This document shows, piece by piece, positions 26,614 to 38,888 of a stretch of DNA of 64,000 nt. The position numbers were made by a program, and so were the translations under genes. Source of the stretch: Amycolatopsis tolypomycina (GTDB lineage: Bacteria; Actinomycetota; Actinomycetes; Mycobacteriales; Pseudonocardiaceae); NCBI RefSeq assembly GCF_900105945.1, contig NZ_FNSO01000004.1:5890001-5954000 (forward strand), in the 5' to 3' direction. The number at the start of each line of letters is the position of its first letter. Positions within the stretch are counted from its first letter, which is position 1. The notes beneath the pieces are model-generated. The model was not told the origin of the DNA. It saw nothing but the letters and a program-made list of their open reading frames with translations, and did no database searches.

Positions 26614-27711
26614 CTACCCGAAACGCAGTTCGCGCCAGGTGTGTCCCCCGTCCGTGGTCCGGTAGACGGCGGAGCCGCCGTCGGCGTCCGGCTGGCCGTC
26701 GACGACCACGCCGGTGCCGCGGCCGGGGAAGTCCAGATCGGTCAGCGCGAAGCCGCGATCGGGCAGTTCGAGCGTCTCCCAGGTGCGGCCGCCGTCGGCC
26801 GTGCTGTGCAGGAAGCCGACACCACCGCCCACGGCGGCGACCGTCGCGACGGCCGGCGAGGCCGCGGCGAAGCCCTGGTTGATGCCGGCGAACGGCGCGA
26901 CGCCGTCGTCGCCGAACTTCGCCCCGAGCCGCGGCGCGTGCCGCAGCTGCCGCTCGGTCGAGCCCGGCTGCGGCGAGCCGGGGCTGCCGCTGCACAGGGC
27001 CACGACCTGCTGCTCGCGGACGCCGGCGAGCGAGGCGACCGTCCCGTCCGGGCACGGCGGCTCGGCCGGGGCGAACCGGGTGCCGTCGCGGGAGGTCCAG
27101 TACCGCTCGGTGCCGTAGTCCGCGCCGAGCGCGACCTGCAGGCCGCCGCCGACGGCCAGGTCGCCGTAGGTGAGACCGCCGCTGACGGCGAACCCGGGCA
27201 CCGGGGCCAGCACCGGCGAGCCGGCGGTCGCCGAGTAGAGGAGGGTCGAGCCGCGCCCCTCGCCGTAGGTGGTCAGGATGGCGAAGACGCGGCCGCCGGT
27301 TTCGGCGATCTTCGAGAGGTAGTACGGCTCCCGCGCGCCGGCCAGGGTGACCGCCTGCCAGGTGGCGCCGCCGTCGCGGGTGGTGCGCACGTGGACGCCG
27401 TCGCTGACGTAGGCGACGCGGTCACCGAAGGCCCGCAGCGCGACGTGGTTGTGGTTGTCCGGCAGCGACATCGGCGGCGCACCCAGCCGCCGCCAGTGCC
27501 GCCCGGCGTCGGTGGTGCCCAGCAGCACCGGACACCACGTGCCGGCGCACGGCGCGTAGCCCAGGACGTAGCCGGTGCCGGGGCCGGTCCAGCTGGTCGA
27601 CGCGGGCTGGAATCCTGGCGGGATCACGGGTTCCGCCGCCGCGGGCGAGGCGAACGCGGCCAGGAGGGCGAGGACGGACACCAGCAGCGCACAGCGCCGG
27701 GGAGTTCTCAT
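26614..27711 (-). CDS. Secreted BNR/sialidase-like beta-propeller protein
   Basis: The protein of about 365 residues has a signal peptide (RRCALLVSVLALLAAFASPAAA) and repeated propeller motifs of the BNR type: TTDAGRHWRRLG, TTRDGGATWQAVTL, TSRDGTRFAPA, STADGGRTWETLEL and TTDGGHTWRELRF. BNR (S/T-x-D-x-G-x-x-W) repeats occur in sialidases and in non-enzymatic propellers. No catalytic sialidase residues can be identified. It is exported or lipid-free extracellular. The start is ATG at 27711 or GTG at 27717; the ribosome binding site does not clearly decide. Confidence 0.72.
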   Translation of the reverse strand: MRTPRRCALLVSVLALLAAFASPAAAEPVIPPGFQPASTSWTGPGTGYVLGYAPCAGTWCPVLLGTTDAGRHWRRLGAPPMSLPDNHNHVALRAFGDRVAYVSDGVHVRTTRDGGATWQAVTLAGAREPYYLSKIAETGGRVFAILTTYGEGRGSTLLYSATAGSPVLAPVPGFAVSGGLTYGDLAVGGGLQVALGADYGTERYWTSRDGTRFAPAEPPCPDGTVASLAGVREQQVVALCSGSPGSPQPGSTERQLRHAPRLGAKFGDDGVAPFAGINQGFAAASPAVATVAAVGGGVGFLHSTADGGRTWETLELPDRGFALTDLDFPGRGTGVVVDGQPDADGGSAVYRTTDGGHTWRELRFG

Positions 27712-27856
27712 GATCACCTGACGCCCCGCGCGGGACGTGGGTTGCCCACCGGCGTGGAGTTGCGCCGCGCGGCTCAGCGCCGTGCGGCCGCCCGGCGCCG
27801 GACCCGGCCGCCGGACGCCGTCGCCGGGCTAAGCCGGGACGTGGCAGCGGGTTCGC

Positions 27857-27913
27857 ACGTCATGAAAGAGTCGTTCATGACGTCTGACGTCATGAACGAC
27901 TCTTTCATGACGT
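27857..27913. repeat. Perfect 57-bp palindrome, ATGAACGA/TCGTTCAT family
   Basis: Arms 27857-27884 and 27886-27913 are exact 28-base inverses around a single T. Core motifs are ATGAAAGAGTCGTTCATGAC and TGACGTCA at the centre. A close relative lies at 50556-50610 and a half-copy at about 62384-62409. It sits between two minus-strand genes and could end the hydrolase operon transcript or act as a regulatory site. The rest of 27718-27968 shows nothing else. Confidence 0.85.
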
Positions 27914-27968
27914 CGGCGACAGCTGCACCGGCCCTCGCCCCGGCCACCGGGACGCCGTTGCCGGGGGT

Positions 27969-28811
27969 TCAGGCCAGGAACTTCACCACCGACTCCGCCC
28001 AGCCCGGCAGGAAGTGCCCGGCGTCCTCGGCCAGCCGGACATCGGCGTCCGGCAGGGCCTCCCGCAGCTTCGCCGCCGCGGCCCGTTGGTCGAGGAGGAC
28101 GTCGCGGGCGCCGAACTGGGCCTGGACCGGCATCACCAGCTCGTGCAGGCGCTCGACCCCGAACTCCGGGATTGCCTCCAGGCGCGGCTTGAAGTGCTCG
28201 AACGTCGCCAGCGTGAACTCGCCGACCGCATGCCGGGCCGGGTCGGTGGGGCTGCCCTTGGCGACCATCGCCAGTGACCGGCGGCGGCCCCAGGCACCGA
28301 GGAAGCTGTAGGCCGCGAACTTGAGCAGCGGCGCGGTCCGGCGCCGGCCGATTCCCGACGGGTTGACCAGTGCCAGCGCGCCGACGCGCTCGGGACGGCG
28401 CAGCGCGTGGTCCAGCGCCCACCAGCCACCCAAAGAGGTGCCGAGAAAGGCCGCGCGTGGCAGTTCGAGCTCGTCGAGGACGTCGTCGAGCCACTCGGCG
28501 TAGGCCGGTGACGCGAGCGGGGGCCGCGCCTCGACGGTGCGGCCCGGTTCGCCCGGTGCGTCGACCGCGTACACCCGCAGCCGCCCCGCGAGCGTCGCGA
28601 TGTCCGGCAGCCAGTGCGCCGCCGTCCCGCCCGATCCCTGCAGCGCGACGACCGGTGGCGCCGTCTCCGGGCCGGACACCACGGCGAAGGTCTCGCCGAG
28701 CCGGGTGCCCAGCGTGCGCCGCTCGGACGGCACCGGCCAGCGCGCCAGGAGCGCGTCGTAGCGGTCGCGGACCGCGGCCGCCCCGGCCGCCGACCGGTAG
28801 ATCGCCGTCAT
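27969..28811 (-). CDS. Alpha/beta-fold hydrolase
   Basis: The 280-residue protein has PPVVALQGSGGTAAHWLPDI (oxyanion region), LRVYAVDAPGEPG, AAFLGTSLGGWWALDHALRRPERV (nucleophile elbow GTSLGG), QAQFGARDVLLD (catalytic Asp) and AEDAGHFLPGW (catalytic His). The triad Ser-Asp-His is complete. Substrate unknown; no signal peptide. Its ATG overlaps the TGA of the helix-turn-helix gene by four bases, so the regulator and the hydrolase are cotranscribed and coupled. Confidence 0.85.
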   Translation of the reverse strand: MTAIYRSAAGAAAVRDRYDALLARWPVPSERRTLGTRLGETFAVVSGPETAPPVVALQGSGGTAAHWLPDIATLAGRLRVYAVDAPGEPGRTVEARPPLASPAYAEWLDDVLDELELPRAAFLGTSLGGWWALDHALRRPERVGALALVNPSGIGRRRTAPLLKFAAYSFLGAWGRRRSLAMVAKGSPTDPARHAVGEFTLATFEHFKPRLEAIPEFGVERLHELVMPVQAQFGARDVLLDQRAAAAKLREALPDADVRLAEDAGHFLPGWAESVVKFLA

Positions 28812-29233
28812 GTCAGGTTCTCCGCCATCGACGCCACCCAGCGCAGCAGGTCGGCGCCCGCGGCCAGGTCGCCGAGCACGATGATCTTCATGGTGGAGCG
28901 CTCCCCGTCGTGGATGGTCTCGACGCGCAGGGGCCGCTCGCCGGCGTCCCGCGGCCCGTTCACCGAGGCCAGGACCATGGTCGAGATCCGGTCGGCCGCC
29001 GCCCGGTCGACGCCGGCGAGCTCGACGACCGCCGAGAGCTCCGCGGTGGGAGCCGCCGCGCGCTCGGCGACCGGCAGCCCGGTGAAGGCCGCCAGGTCGC
29101 CGGCCGTGATCCGGTACTGCTTGCCGATCCGGACCGCCTTCAGCCGCCCGTCCCGCACGTAGTTCCGGACCGTCCGGACGTGCAGGCCGAGCTGCGCGGC
29201 GACCTGCTCGACGGAGTAGACGTCCTGCGCCAT
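28808..29233 (-). CDS. Excisionase/MerR-like helix-turn-helix protein
   Basis: The 141-residue protein has an N-terminal DNA-binding domain, YSVEQVAAQLGLHVRTVRNYVRDGRLKAVRIGKQYRITAGDLAAF (residues about 6-50), of the excisionase/MerR type. The C-terminal half (about 65-141) is an alpha/beta region with MVLASVNG and MKIIVLGDLAAGADLLRWVASM. That half may sense a ligand. Many actinomycetes pair such a gene with an alpha/beta hydrolase, as here. AGGAGGG precedes the ATG at 29233. An inverted repeat upstream suggests autoregulation. Confidence 0.75.
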   Translation of the reverse strand: MAQDVYSVEQVAAQLGLHVRTVRNYVRDGRLKAVRIGKQYRITAGDLAAFTGLPVAERAAAPTAELSAVVELAGVDRAAADRISTMVLASVNGPRDAGERPLRVETIHDGERSTMKIIVLGDLAAGADLLRWVASMAENLT

Positions 29234-29252
29234 GACCCTCCTCGGTTTCCGC

Positions 29253-29286
29253 AAACTACCCTATCATGCACAAAATAGGGAAGTTT
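29253..29286. promoter_or_regulatory. Imperfect 12-bp-arm inverted repeat upstream of the HTH gene
   Basis: AAACTACCCTAT and ATAGGGAAGTTT are inverse with one mismatch, separated by 10 bases. The site is 20-53 bases upstream of the HTH start and also in the promoter region of the divergent membrane gene, so it may be an operator for the HTH protein on both. Confidence 0.55.
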
Positions 29287-29388
29287 GAGGAGTCAACGGT
29301 TCGCTCGCCGGGATGCCGGGTATTTCCCAGTGTTGTTCCCGCTCGCCAGATACGTCCACATCGGACAGTCGAAAGGACGGCGCCGACG

Positions 29389-29799
29389 ATGCCGTATCCC
29401 CCTCCCCCGGAGCCGTACGGAACGCCGTACGAGCCCGCACCCACCGAAGAGATCGTGGAGCGCACCCACCCGCGCATCCGGGCCGTGCGCACGGTCAACG
29501 CCCTCATCCACCTCGTCTGCGCGGTGTTCGCGCTGGTACTGGCCGTGCACATCGTGCTGGTGCTGGGCGGGGCGAACTCGGCGAACGGCTTCGCGCACCT
29601 GATTTCGGAATGGTCGGCGGGCGTGTCGCTGGGCCTGCGGAACCTCTTCACGCCGGACTCGGAAGGCCTGCGGACGTTCCTCAACGACGGCCTCGCCGCC
29701 GTGCTCTGGCTGATCATCGGCGCGATCCTGACCGACGTCATCACGCGGATCGGCATCCCGGGCCCGCGGCGCGTCTGGTACCGGCGCAGCTACCGCTGA
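29389..29799 (+). CDS. Small membrane protein of unknown function
   Basis: A 136-residue protein with a Pro/Tyr-rich N-terminus (PYPPPPEPYGTPYEPAP), then two or three hydrophobic segments: NALIHLVCAVFALVLAVHIVLVLGG (residues about 42-66) and LAAVLWLIIGAILTDVITRIG (about 100-120). It ends with the basic tail RRVWYRRSYR. The family is not recognised; similar short membrane proteins with PxxP heads are common in Pseudonocardiaceae. GAAAGGA precedes the ATG at 29389. A very strong hairpin directly follows the stop. Confidence 0.65.
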   Translation: MPYPPPPEPYGTPYEPAPTEEIVERTHPRIRAVRTVNALIHLVCAVFALVLAVHIVLVLGGANSANGFAHLISEWSAGVSLGLRNLFTPDSEGLRTFLNDGLAAVLWLIIGAILTDVITRIGIPGPRRVWYRRSYR

Positions 29800-29805
29800 T
29801 CCCGG

Positions 29806-29860
29806 CCACGAAGAAGGCCTCCCCGACGCGGTCACTGCGTCGGGGAGGCCTTCTTCGTGG
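29806..29860. terminator. Perfect 24-bp-arm terminator hairpin between convergent genes
   Basis: Arms 29806-29829 and 29837-29860 are exact inverses (core AAGAAGGCCTCCCCGACGC) around a 7-base loop. The TTCTT stretch in the right arm gives a U-rich end in both directions. It separates the membrane gene from the convergent small gene that ends at 29865, so it should work as a bidirectional terminator. Confidence 0.88.
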
Positions 29861-29864
29861 TCTG

Positions 29865-30029
29865 TCAGCGCCGGGGCTGCTCGGCCGCCGGTTGCACGGG
29901 CTCCGGCTCGGGCTGCGGCAGGGCCTGCTCGACGGGCTCGCCGCCACGCGGCGCGGGAACGCCCTCGGCGGCGATCGCGTCGAAGTGTTCACGGCACCAG
30001 CGGCCGTAGCGCCTTGCGTGCACAGTCAT
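29865..30029 (-). CDS. Small 54-residue protein, Pro/Glu-rich tail
   Basis: The frame starts at ATG 30029 behind a strong AGGAGG (spacing eight) and encodes MTVHARRYGRWCREHFDAI followed by a low-complexity tail rich in Pro, Glu and Gln (PQPEPEPVQP). The ribosome binding site, high GC at third positions and fit between the upstream hairpin and next gene support coding. The basic head with a single Cys could bind nucleic acid or a partner, but no family is recognised. It is below the size most gene finders trust. Confidence 0.55.
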   Translation of the reverse strand: MTVHARRYGRWCREHFDAIAAEGVPAPRGGEPVEQALPQPEPEPVQPAAEQPRR

Positions 30030-30158
30030 CGCGTCCACCTCCTCTCACGGGCGATCCTCGGAACACCTTCAGCGTCCTCCGCCGCGGCGCCGAAAGCCAA
30101 CAGATTTAAGCGGGACTTAACAGACACGAATGGGTGAAGTCCCCTGTGGGACAACGGG

Positions 30159-30701
30159 TTAGGCCGCGAACTCCCGCACCACCGTCCGGCAGAAGGCCGG
30201 CAGGTCGTCCGGGTTGCGGCTGGAGACCAGTCCGTTGTCCACTACGACTTCTTCGTCGACCACGGTGGCGCCGGCGTTACGCAGATCCGTCCGGATGCTG
30301 GGGTAGGACGTCAGCGTGCGGCCACGGACGACATCCGCTTCGACGAGCGTCCACGGACCGTGGCAGATCACCCCGACCGGCTTGCCCGCCCGCACGAAGT
30401 CGCCGACGAACTTGACCGCGGCGGGGTCCGTGCGGAGGTTGTCGGGGTTCATCGTGCCGCCGGGCAGCAGCAGCGCGTCGAAGTCGCCGACTTCGACGTC
30501 GGCGACCTTGCGGTCCACCGGGAACTTCTCGCCCTTGTCGATGTCGCCGTTCATCGCCTGGATTTCGCCGGTGTCCAGCGACACCAGCTCCACCGTCGCG
30601 CCTTCGTCGAGGACGGCCTGGCGCGGCTTCTCCAGCTCGACCTGTTCGACGCCGTCCGCGGCCAGGATCGCGACCCGGCGTCCTTGCAGTGCGTTCGCCA
30701 T
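30159..30701 (-). CDS. DJ-1/PfpI-family protein (type 1 glutamine-amidotransferase-like)
   Basis: The 180-residue protein has VAILAADGVEQVELEKPRQAVLDEGA (with the conserved Glu), DFDALLLPGGTMNPDNLRTD, KPVGVICHGPWTLVEADVVRGRTLTSYPS (nucleophile Cys in ICHGP) and a C-terminal VVDNGLVSSRNPDDLPAF. This is the PfpI/YhbO subgroup, cytosolic proteins connected with stress protection and glyoxalase/deglycase or protease-like activity. The start at 30701 follows GGAG. A SigB-like promoter lies upstream on the same strand, which fits a general stress role. Confidence 0.88.
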   Translation of the reverse strand: MANALQGRRVAILAADGVEQVELEKPRQAVLDEGATVELVSLDTGEIQAMNGDIDKGEKFPVDRKVADVEVGDFDALLLPGGTMNPDNLRTDPAAVKFVGDFVRAGKPVGVICHGPWTLVEADVVRGRTLTSYPSIRTDLRNAGATVVDEEVVVDNGLVSSRNPDDLPAFCRTVVREFAA

Positions 30702-30738
30702 GGGGCTCCTCCGTCGGAAAACCGGTTGCACGGGGGTA

Positions 30739-30764
30739 ATTACCCGCTCTTCGAGCGGCCAAAC
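30739..30764 (-). promoter_or_regulatory. SigB/SigF-like promoter for the PfpI-family gene
   Basis: On the minus strand GTTTGG (30759-30764) is followed 13 bases later by GGGTAAT (30739-30745). This resembles the GTTT/GGGTA pattern of actinomycete stress sigma factors, about 40 bases upstream of the start codon. Experimental support is absent. Confidence 0.5.
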
Positions 30765-30787
30765 CCAGTCCACAGAGGACAGTGCAA

Positions 30788-32341
30788 TCAGTCCGCACAT
30801 TCGATGGCGAGCACGGCGATGTCGTCGTGCGCGGAGCTGCCCAGCCAGTCACGGACGGCCTGCCGCAGCTGCCGCACGACCTCGCGGGCCGGCTCGCCCG
30901 CCGCCGCGGCGAGCACCGCGCGCAACCGGTCGTCTCCGAAGAGTTCCGTCGGCTCGTGGCGGTTGCGGGCCTCGGTGATGCCGTCGGTGTACAGCAGGCA
31001 GACGTCCCCGCGTTCCAGCCGCACCTCGGCCTCGGCAAACCGGGCCTGCGGCGAGATGCCGACCAGCGTGCCCGGCACGGTGACCTCTTCGACCACACCG
31101 GACCGGCGGACGATCAGCGGCGCCGGGTGGCCGCCCGAGGCCAGCGTCAGGCCGACCCCGCCGTCCGACGGCCGGGCCGTGCCGAGCACGAGGGTGGCGA
31201 AGCGGCTGCTGCCGCCGGCGATGAGCAGCTCGTTGAGCAGCCGCAGCAGCGTGCGGCCGTCGCGTTCGACCATGGCGAGCGCGGTCAGGGCGTGCCGGAC
31301 CCGGCCGGTCAGGGCCGCCGCCTCGGGGCCCTTGCCGCAGACGTCGCCGAGCACCAGGAACGCGCTGCCGTCGTCGTGCGCCTGGACGTCGAAGAAGTCC
31401 CCGCCGACCGTGAGGACGCCGGCCGCCGGCTCGTACCAGGTCTCGAACCGGGCGCCGTCGAGCTCCGGCGGGTCGATCGGACGCAGCGTCGTCTCCAGGC
31501 CGCGGGTCGCCTCTTCCTGGCGGGCGTAGCGCTGGGCGTTGGCCAGCGCCGTCCCGGCCGCCACGGCGAACTCGACCACCGCGCGGGCCTGCTCGGCGCC
31601 GAACTCGGCGTCGCCGCGGCGGCCCAGCAGCAGCGCGCCGGTGACCCCGGCGCTCGCGCTCGGGCCGAGCGAGACGACCGAGACGTCCGCGTGCCCGGCG
31701 AACCGGTCGGCGACGACCGACGGCAGCGTGGCGACCTCGGGCCCGGGCACCGGCGCGGGCTGGGGGCGGCCGGTGGCGGCGAAGGTCGCCGCCAGCACCG
31801 GCGCGACCTGGGCGGGCACCCGCCGGATCCGGCCGTGCCCCTGCGCGGCCGGGCGCTCGCAGCTCCACCACTCCCACCGGCCGCGGGTGGTCGGCAGCAG
31901 CACGAAGACGGTTTCGGCCAGCGCGGACGCGGCCAGCTCGGCGATCGCCCGTGCGGTGCCGTGCCGTCCGCGCGCGGCGGCCAGCCGGGGCCCGGCCTCG
32001 GCCAGGAAGTCGCCCACGTGCCGCCGGGCGACGTCGTCCGCGAGGACGGTCCAGGCGTGCCAGCCCCCGGGCAGCGCCCGGATCCGGGCCGGCCGCCGGT
32101 GACCGGCCGCCTCGACGTGCCCGGAGGTATCGGAGACGGAGTTCAGGTGCGGCTCGGCGTCGCCCGCCAGGGCCCGCCCCGCCGGGTTCGCCCAACGCAC
32201 CGCACCCGCGCTGTCCTGCAGGAACACCGCGTCGCGGACGTCTTCGAGGGCCGCGCGCGTGAAGGCGTCGATGCCCGGCGGCCCGCCGTCACCGGTCATC
32301 GGCGGCGGGGCCGCCGAAGCCGGGGCCGGACGTGACACCAT
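30788..32341 (-). CDS. PAS/GAF-containing SpoIIE-type (PP2C) phosphatase
   Basis: The 517-residue protein has a PAS-like N-terminal part (FTRAALEDVRDAVFLQDSAGAVRWANPAGRALAG), a GAF-like middle (about residues 130-290) and a C-terminal SpoIIE/PP2C domain: GGDFFDVQAHDDGSAFLVLGDVCGKGPEAAALTGRVRHAL, LTLASGGHPAPLIVR, LLYTDGITEARN and SSAHDDIAVLAIE. Such RsbU-like phosphatases dephosphorylate anti-anti-sigma factors in partner-switching pathways. It is divergent from a large multi-HAMP kinase, with only 139 bases between starts. GGAGG precedes the ATG at 32341. No anti-sigma gene is in the window. Confidence 0.88.
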   Translation of the reverse strand: MVSRPAPASAAPPPMTGDGGPPGIDAFTRAALEDVRDAVFLQDSAGAVRWANPAGRALAGDAEPHLNSVSDTSGHVEAAGHRRPARIRALPGGWHAWTVLADDVARRHVGDFLAEAGPRLAAARGRHGTARAIAELAASALAETVFVLLPTTRGRWEWWSCERPAAQGHGRIRRVPAQVAPVLAATFAATGRPQPAPVPGPEVATLPSVVADRFAGHADVSVVSLGPSASAGVTGALLLGRRGDAEFGAEQARAVVEFAVAAGTALANAQRYARQEEATRGLETTLRPIDPPELDGARFETWYEPAAGVLTVGGDFFDVQAHDDGSAFLVLGDVCGKGPEAAALTGRVRHALTALAMVERDGRTLLRLLNELLIAGGSSRFATLVLGTARPSDGGVGLTLASGGHPAPLIVRRSGVVEEVTVPGTLVGISPQARFAEAEVRLERGDVCLLYTDGITEARNRHEPTELFGDDRLRAVLAAAAGEPAREVVRQLRQAVRDWLGSSAHDDIAVLAIECAD

Positions 32342-32480
32342 GCACGGACCTCCTGCCTCCGGACTGCTGTCGCACGGCTACCGCGTGAGCGGGCGGGCTG
32401 GCTCGAAGTGTAGGGCGAAGCATGGCACGCTGGGTCGACGACCATGGCTGGCGCATGCGTGGTGGAGAGGGTCGGCACAC

Positions 32481-37154
<4,674 letters not shown>

Positions 37155-37259
37155 GGCTCTACCATTGAGCTACACCCGCGTGCCCCCGGAGGTACCCGGG
37201 TGCGAGGCCAGCTTAGCGTGACCCGCTAGGCTGATCGCACACCCCCCTGGGGGTGGACC

Positions 37260-37333
37260 CGGGATGTGGCGCAGCTTGGTAGCGCATCCGCTTTGGGAGC
37301 GGAGGGTCGCAGGTTCAAATCCTGTCATCCCGA
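37260..37333 (+). tRNA. tRNA-Pro (anticodon UGG)
   Basis: The acceptor CGGGATG pairs with CATCCCG. The D-arm has GCGCAGCTTGGTAGCGC, the anticodon arm TCCGC-TTTGGGA-GCGGA gives anticodon TGG, and the T-arm contains GGTTCAAATCC. CCA is not encoded after discriminator A. The 80 bases between the two divergent tRNA genes hold only promoter-like sequence. Confidence 0.97.
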
Positions 37334-37457
37334 CCCGATTCGGGGGTGGGCTCGCGCTTGCGCGCTCGCCCCTCCCCCTTCATCTCCTTCCCGTTGCCCG
37401 GGGGGCCGGGCCCCCGGACCCCCCACGGTGCCTCCGGCGCCTGTTGAGAGGTCTGCC

Positions 37458-37527
37458 GCCGCCGAGCGCTGCCGCGGTCGGGAGCTTTGCCGCCCCGTTG
37501 GAGTCTGGCCGCCGAGCGCTGCCGCGG
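37458..37527 (+). repeat. Two direct copies of a 20-bp repeat downstream of tRNA-Pro
   Basis: GCCGCCGAGCGCTGCCGCGG occurs exactly at 37458-37477 and 37508-37527, each followed within a few bases by (G/A)AGCTTTGCCG, so the true unit is about 50 bases. The 239 bases from tRNA-Pro to the P450 gene contain no gene; they hold these repeats and GC-rich hairpins just after the tRNA that may terminate its transcript. Confidence 0.75.
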
Positions 37528-37572
37528 GTTGCAAGCTTTGCCGGTGGTGGGAGCCCCGCCGGCCCAGGCTGC

Positions 37573-38757
37573 CTACCAGGTGATCGGTAGCTCGTGCAGG
37601 CCGTAGACGAACATCTCGTGGCGGAACGGCAAGTCCTGCAGCGGCTTTGCCGGCGCCAGGGTTGGTATGCGCTGCACTACCGTGCGGATCGCCACCTGGA
37701 TCTCCACCCTGGCCAGGGACATCCCCAGGCACTGGTGCGACCCGAAACCGAACCCCAGGTGCTTGGGACCCTCGCGGTGAATGTCGAACGCCGCCGCGTT
37801 CGGGTAGACCTTCTCGTCGCGGTTGGCCGCCGGTAGGTAGAGGATCACGTTGTCCCCTTCCTTCAGCCTTCGGCCGCAGATTTCCACCTCCTCGGTGACG
37901 ATCCGGGACAATCCGCTCTGGACCACCGAGGCGTAGCGGAGCACCTCCTCGACCGCGCCCGGGACCAGGCTCGGGTCGGCGCGCAGCGCGGCCAGCTGGC
38001 CGGGGTGCCGGGTCAGCGCGGCGATGCCCAGCGCGATCGTGCCCGCCGTCGTCTCGTGGCCCGCGATCAGCAGGAGCACCGCCATCAGCACCAGCTGCTG
38101 GCGGGTCAGCTCGCCGGTGCTTTCGTATTCGGTGACCAGCGCGCTGATGACGTCGTCGCCGGGGTCGGCCGCCTTGCGGTCCGCCAGCCCGCTGAGGTAC
38201 GTGCCCAGTTCCACCAGAGCACCCATCGCCTCCTCGCCGCTGGATGCCCAGCTCATGATCTTGCGCGTGCTCGCCTGGAAGAACTCCGCCTCGTCGAACG
38301 GCACGCCCAGCAAGCGGCTGATCACCAGGGACGGCACGGGCAGCGCGAGCCCGGTCACCAGGTCGGCGGGTGGCCCCGTCTCCAGGAGCCGGTCGACGTG
38401 CTCGTCGGTGATGCGCTGGATCTCCGGCCGCATCGACTCCGCGCTCCGGACGGTGAACTTGCGGGCCAGCATCCGGCGCAGCCGGGCGTGCTCGGGATCG
38501 TCCATGCGGATGAACGTCGACACCTGCGGATTGACGCCGGGCGCGAACTGCAGGAACCCCGGCCGGGTCCCGTCGGCGCTGAACCGGCGGTCGGCGAGGA
38601 TCGCGCGGACGTCGTCGTAGCGGGTGACCACCCAGGCGGTCGTGCCGTTCCACATCCCGGCCTCGACGATTCCCGGCCCTTCACGGACTTCGGTGTAGGC
38701 CGGCGCGGGATCGAACGGGCAGCCGGTGCGCGGCGCGGGGAAGGCAGGCAGGGACAT
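37573..38757 (-). CDS. Cytochrome P450 of the terpenoid cluster
   Basis: The 394-residue soluble P450 has DDPEHARLRRMLARKFTVR (helix C region), the I-helix LLLIAGHETTAGTIAL with the oxygen-activation AGHETT, the K-helix EEVLRY (ExxR) and the heme loop FGFGSHQCLGMSLARVE. It should oxidise a small hydrophobic molecule using ferredoxin electrons; no ferredoxin gene lies next to it. ATG at 38757 follows GAGGAG. It is divergent from the aminotransferase-to-monooxygenase operon, with 131 bases between starts, so a shared control region and a role as late oxidase are likely. Confidence 0.93.
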   Translation of the reverse strand: MSLPAFPAPRTGCPFDPAPAYTEVREGPGIVEAGMWNGTTAWVVTRYDDVRAILADRRFSADGTRPGFLQFAPGVNPQVSTFIRMDDPEHARLRRMLARKFTVRSAESMRPEIQRITDEHVDRLLETGPPADLVTGLALPVPSLVISRLLGVPFDEAEFFQASTRKIMSWASSGEEAMGALVELGTYLSGLADRKAADPGDDVISALVTEYESTGELTRQQLVLMAVLLLIAGHETTAGTIALGIAALTRHPGQLAALRADPSLVPGAVEEVLRYASVVQSGLSRIVTEEVEICGRRLKEGDNVILYLPAANRDEKVYPNAAAFDIHREGPKHLGFGFGSHQCLGMSLARVEIQVAIRTVVQRIPTLAPAKPLQDLPFRHEMFVYGLHELPITW

Positions 38758-38888
38758 CGGGTCTCCTCGGGACGAGCAGTCCGGCCCAGCGTGCCCGCGG
38801 CCAGGCGGCGTGACCATCCGCCAAGCGCGCACCGGCTTTCGCGGAAGTGCGGATGGCTGTGGCACTCTCCCGAACGGAAGCTTTGCCG

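Noticed and set aside
27969..29233. Integrated element marked by an excisionase-like gene
   Set aside because: No integrase, att repeats or phage genes; the HTH gene is coupled to a metabolic hydrolase, so it is more likely a regulator.
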